Source: an uncultured Hyphomicrobiales bacterium (lineage in GTDB: Bacteria > Pseudomonadota > Alphaproteobacteria > Rhizobiales > Beijerinckiaceae). From it: a stretch of DNA of 33,308 bases. The notes beneath the pieces are model-generated. The model saw only the letters and a program-made list of their open reading frames with translations, did not search any database and was not told the origin of the DNA. The stretch is from positions 1 through 33,308 of the forward strand of contig CAIKAR010000057.1 in the NCBI GenBank assembly GCA_903825465.1, written 5' to 3'. How positions within the stretch are numbered: the stretch's first letter is position 1; each line of letters opens with the position of its first letter. This document shows positions 32,662-33,308 of the stretch, one piece after another. The translations under genes were made by a program, and so were the position numbers.

Positions 32662-32888
32662 CGCCCGGACTGAGATTGGCAAAGCGAAGCCTTCCCCGAT
32701 GCGGCGAGCGAGCCAGCGTATATTGCAAAAAAGCCGGACAGCTTGCTCAACCGTTATTCGCCGGATGGCCGTTGGCTCGACCAAAAATATGCCGCGGCCT
32801 TCGGCTTTTGACAAGCCCGGCTAGCGGCCAGAGCGGTCGCGGGCTAAAACTTTCACGCGGACAAATTCACGACTGGATGGAGGTTCCT
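32662..32888. other. Divergent region between the nosR-like gene and the RibD-C family gene
   Basis: The stretch contains the uncertain 5-prime end of the nosR-like frame. On the minus strand TTGAGC (32750-32745) lies upstream of AT-rich ATATAC (32723-32718), a poor promoter match, but one that would place transcription after the TTG at 32814 and supports the later start. On the plus strand TTGACA is at 32808-32813 without a well-spaced -10. I see no operator or terminator. Confidence 0.35.
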
Positions 32889-33308
32889 TTGGGCAAGGTG
32901 CGCGTGGCGGGTTTCGCCGTATCCACTGATGGCTTTGGGGCCGGCGCGGACCAAAGCCTGGAGCATCCGCTGGGCCGGGGTGGCCGGGAGTTGCACAATT
33001 GGTTCTACCCGACCAGGACGTTCCGATCGATGTTGGGCAAAGACGACGGCGTTGATGATCGCTTCGCCCGCGCCGCGGCGGAAGGCTTCGGCGCCTTCAT
33101 CCTCGGTCGCAACATGTTCGGGCCGGCTGGCGACAATTGGGGTGGCCCAGACTGGAAGGGCTGGTGGGGCGACAATCCTCCGTACCACGCCCCGACCTTC
33201 ATTCTCACGCATCACGCCCGAGCGCCCATCGTGATGGAGGGCGGGACGACTTTTTATTTCGTCACCGACGGGATCGAGTCGGCGCTCGCCCAGGCCAAGG
33301 CCGCCAAG
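32889..33308 (+). CDS. RibD-C/dihydrofolate-reductase-family protein, partial at the right edge
   Basis: 140 codons are visible with no stop; family members are usually about 210 residues. The sequence begins (M)GKVRVAGFAVSTDGFGAG and continues with ELHNWFYPTRTFRSM, GAFILGRNMFGP, WKGWWGDNPPYHAPTFILTH and MEGGTTFYFVTDGIESAL. These are the conserved elements of the reductase family related to the RibD C-terminal domain, which binds NADPH. The true substrate is unknown; most members are not folate enzymes. TTG 32889 fits best because GGAGG at 32879-32883 is 5 nt upstream and family members start at this point. ATG 32877 would add four residues but overlaps the ribosome site. It is divergent from the nosR-like gene, with no obvious functional tie. 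Confidence 0.88.
   Translation, partial: MGKVRVAGFAVSTDGFGAGADQSLEHPLGRGGRELHNWFYPTRTFRSMLGKDDGVDDRFARAAAEGFGAFILGRNMFGPAGDNWGGPDWKGWWGDNPPYHAPTFILTHHARAPIVMEGGTTFYFVTDGIESALAQAKAAK

Overview
The window comes from a high-GC alphaproteobacterium, most likely of the order Hyphomicrobiales (Rhizobiales). Three things support this. The primase has lost the usual zinc-ligand cysteines, as alphaproteobacterial DnaG proteins do. Ribosomal protein S2 carries an Ala-rich linker and a helix-hairpin-helix C-terminal extension of the Rhizobiales type. A TTAA-N7-TTAAC site of the CtrA type lies in front of rpoD. A Beijerinckiaceae/Methylocystaceae-like host is a guess from overall flavour and is not shown by any single gene. 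I saw no tRNA, rRNA, CRISPR array, insertion sequence or phage gene.

Left part (1-11550): mostly core genes on the minus strand. These are dnaG followed by rpoD (cut by the window edge), an ABC-2 export pair (permease and ATPase), a substrate-binding-fold protein without a signal peptide that is divergent from a LysR regulator, a fosmidomycin-resistance-type MFS exporter, and rpsB-tsf. rpsB has a recognisable promoter and a foldable leader. A two-span membrane protein closes this block.

Middle (11627-19071): recJ is followed after 2 nt by a small protein with a papain-like Cys/His/Asp pattern. Divergent from recJ is a membrane GGDEF-EAL protein with all key motifs intact. Then comes a cobalamin riboswitch controlling btuB and a five-span inner-membrane protein.

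Centre of interest (19097-24652): one uninterrupted frame encodes about 1,851 residues. It contains a beta-helical autotransporter passenger, a complete autotransporter beta-barrel with its C-terminal signal, a linker with a TonB box, and then a complete TonB-dependent receptor (plug plus 22-strand-type barrel) ending in Phe. It starts 25 nt after the preceding gene, with no terminator between, so the whole set is probably part of the B12-riboswitch operon.

Right part (24800-33308): a SoxC/SorA-type molybdoenzyme overlaps its cytochrome c partner and has its own promoter. Next are a secreted protein with a Met/Asp-rich patch and a YkgJ-type CxxCxxCC protein. A minus-strand cluster then reads nosR-like, nosX/apbE, a small two-cysteine protein with NP repeats, and a PhyH-type dioxygenase. 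No nosZDFYL genes are nearby, and the NosR flavinylation site is altered (AEAT instead of SGAT). A RibD-C/dihydrofolate-reductase-family gene with a probable TTG start runs off the right edge.
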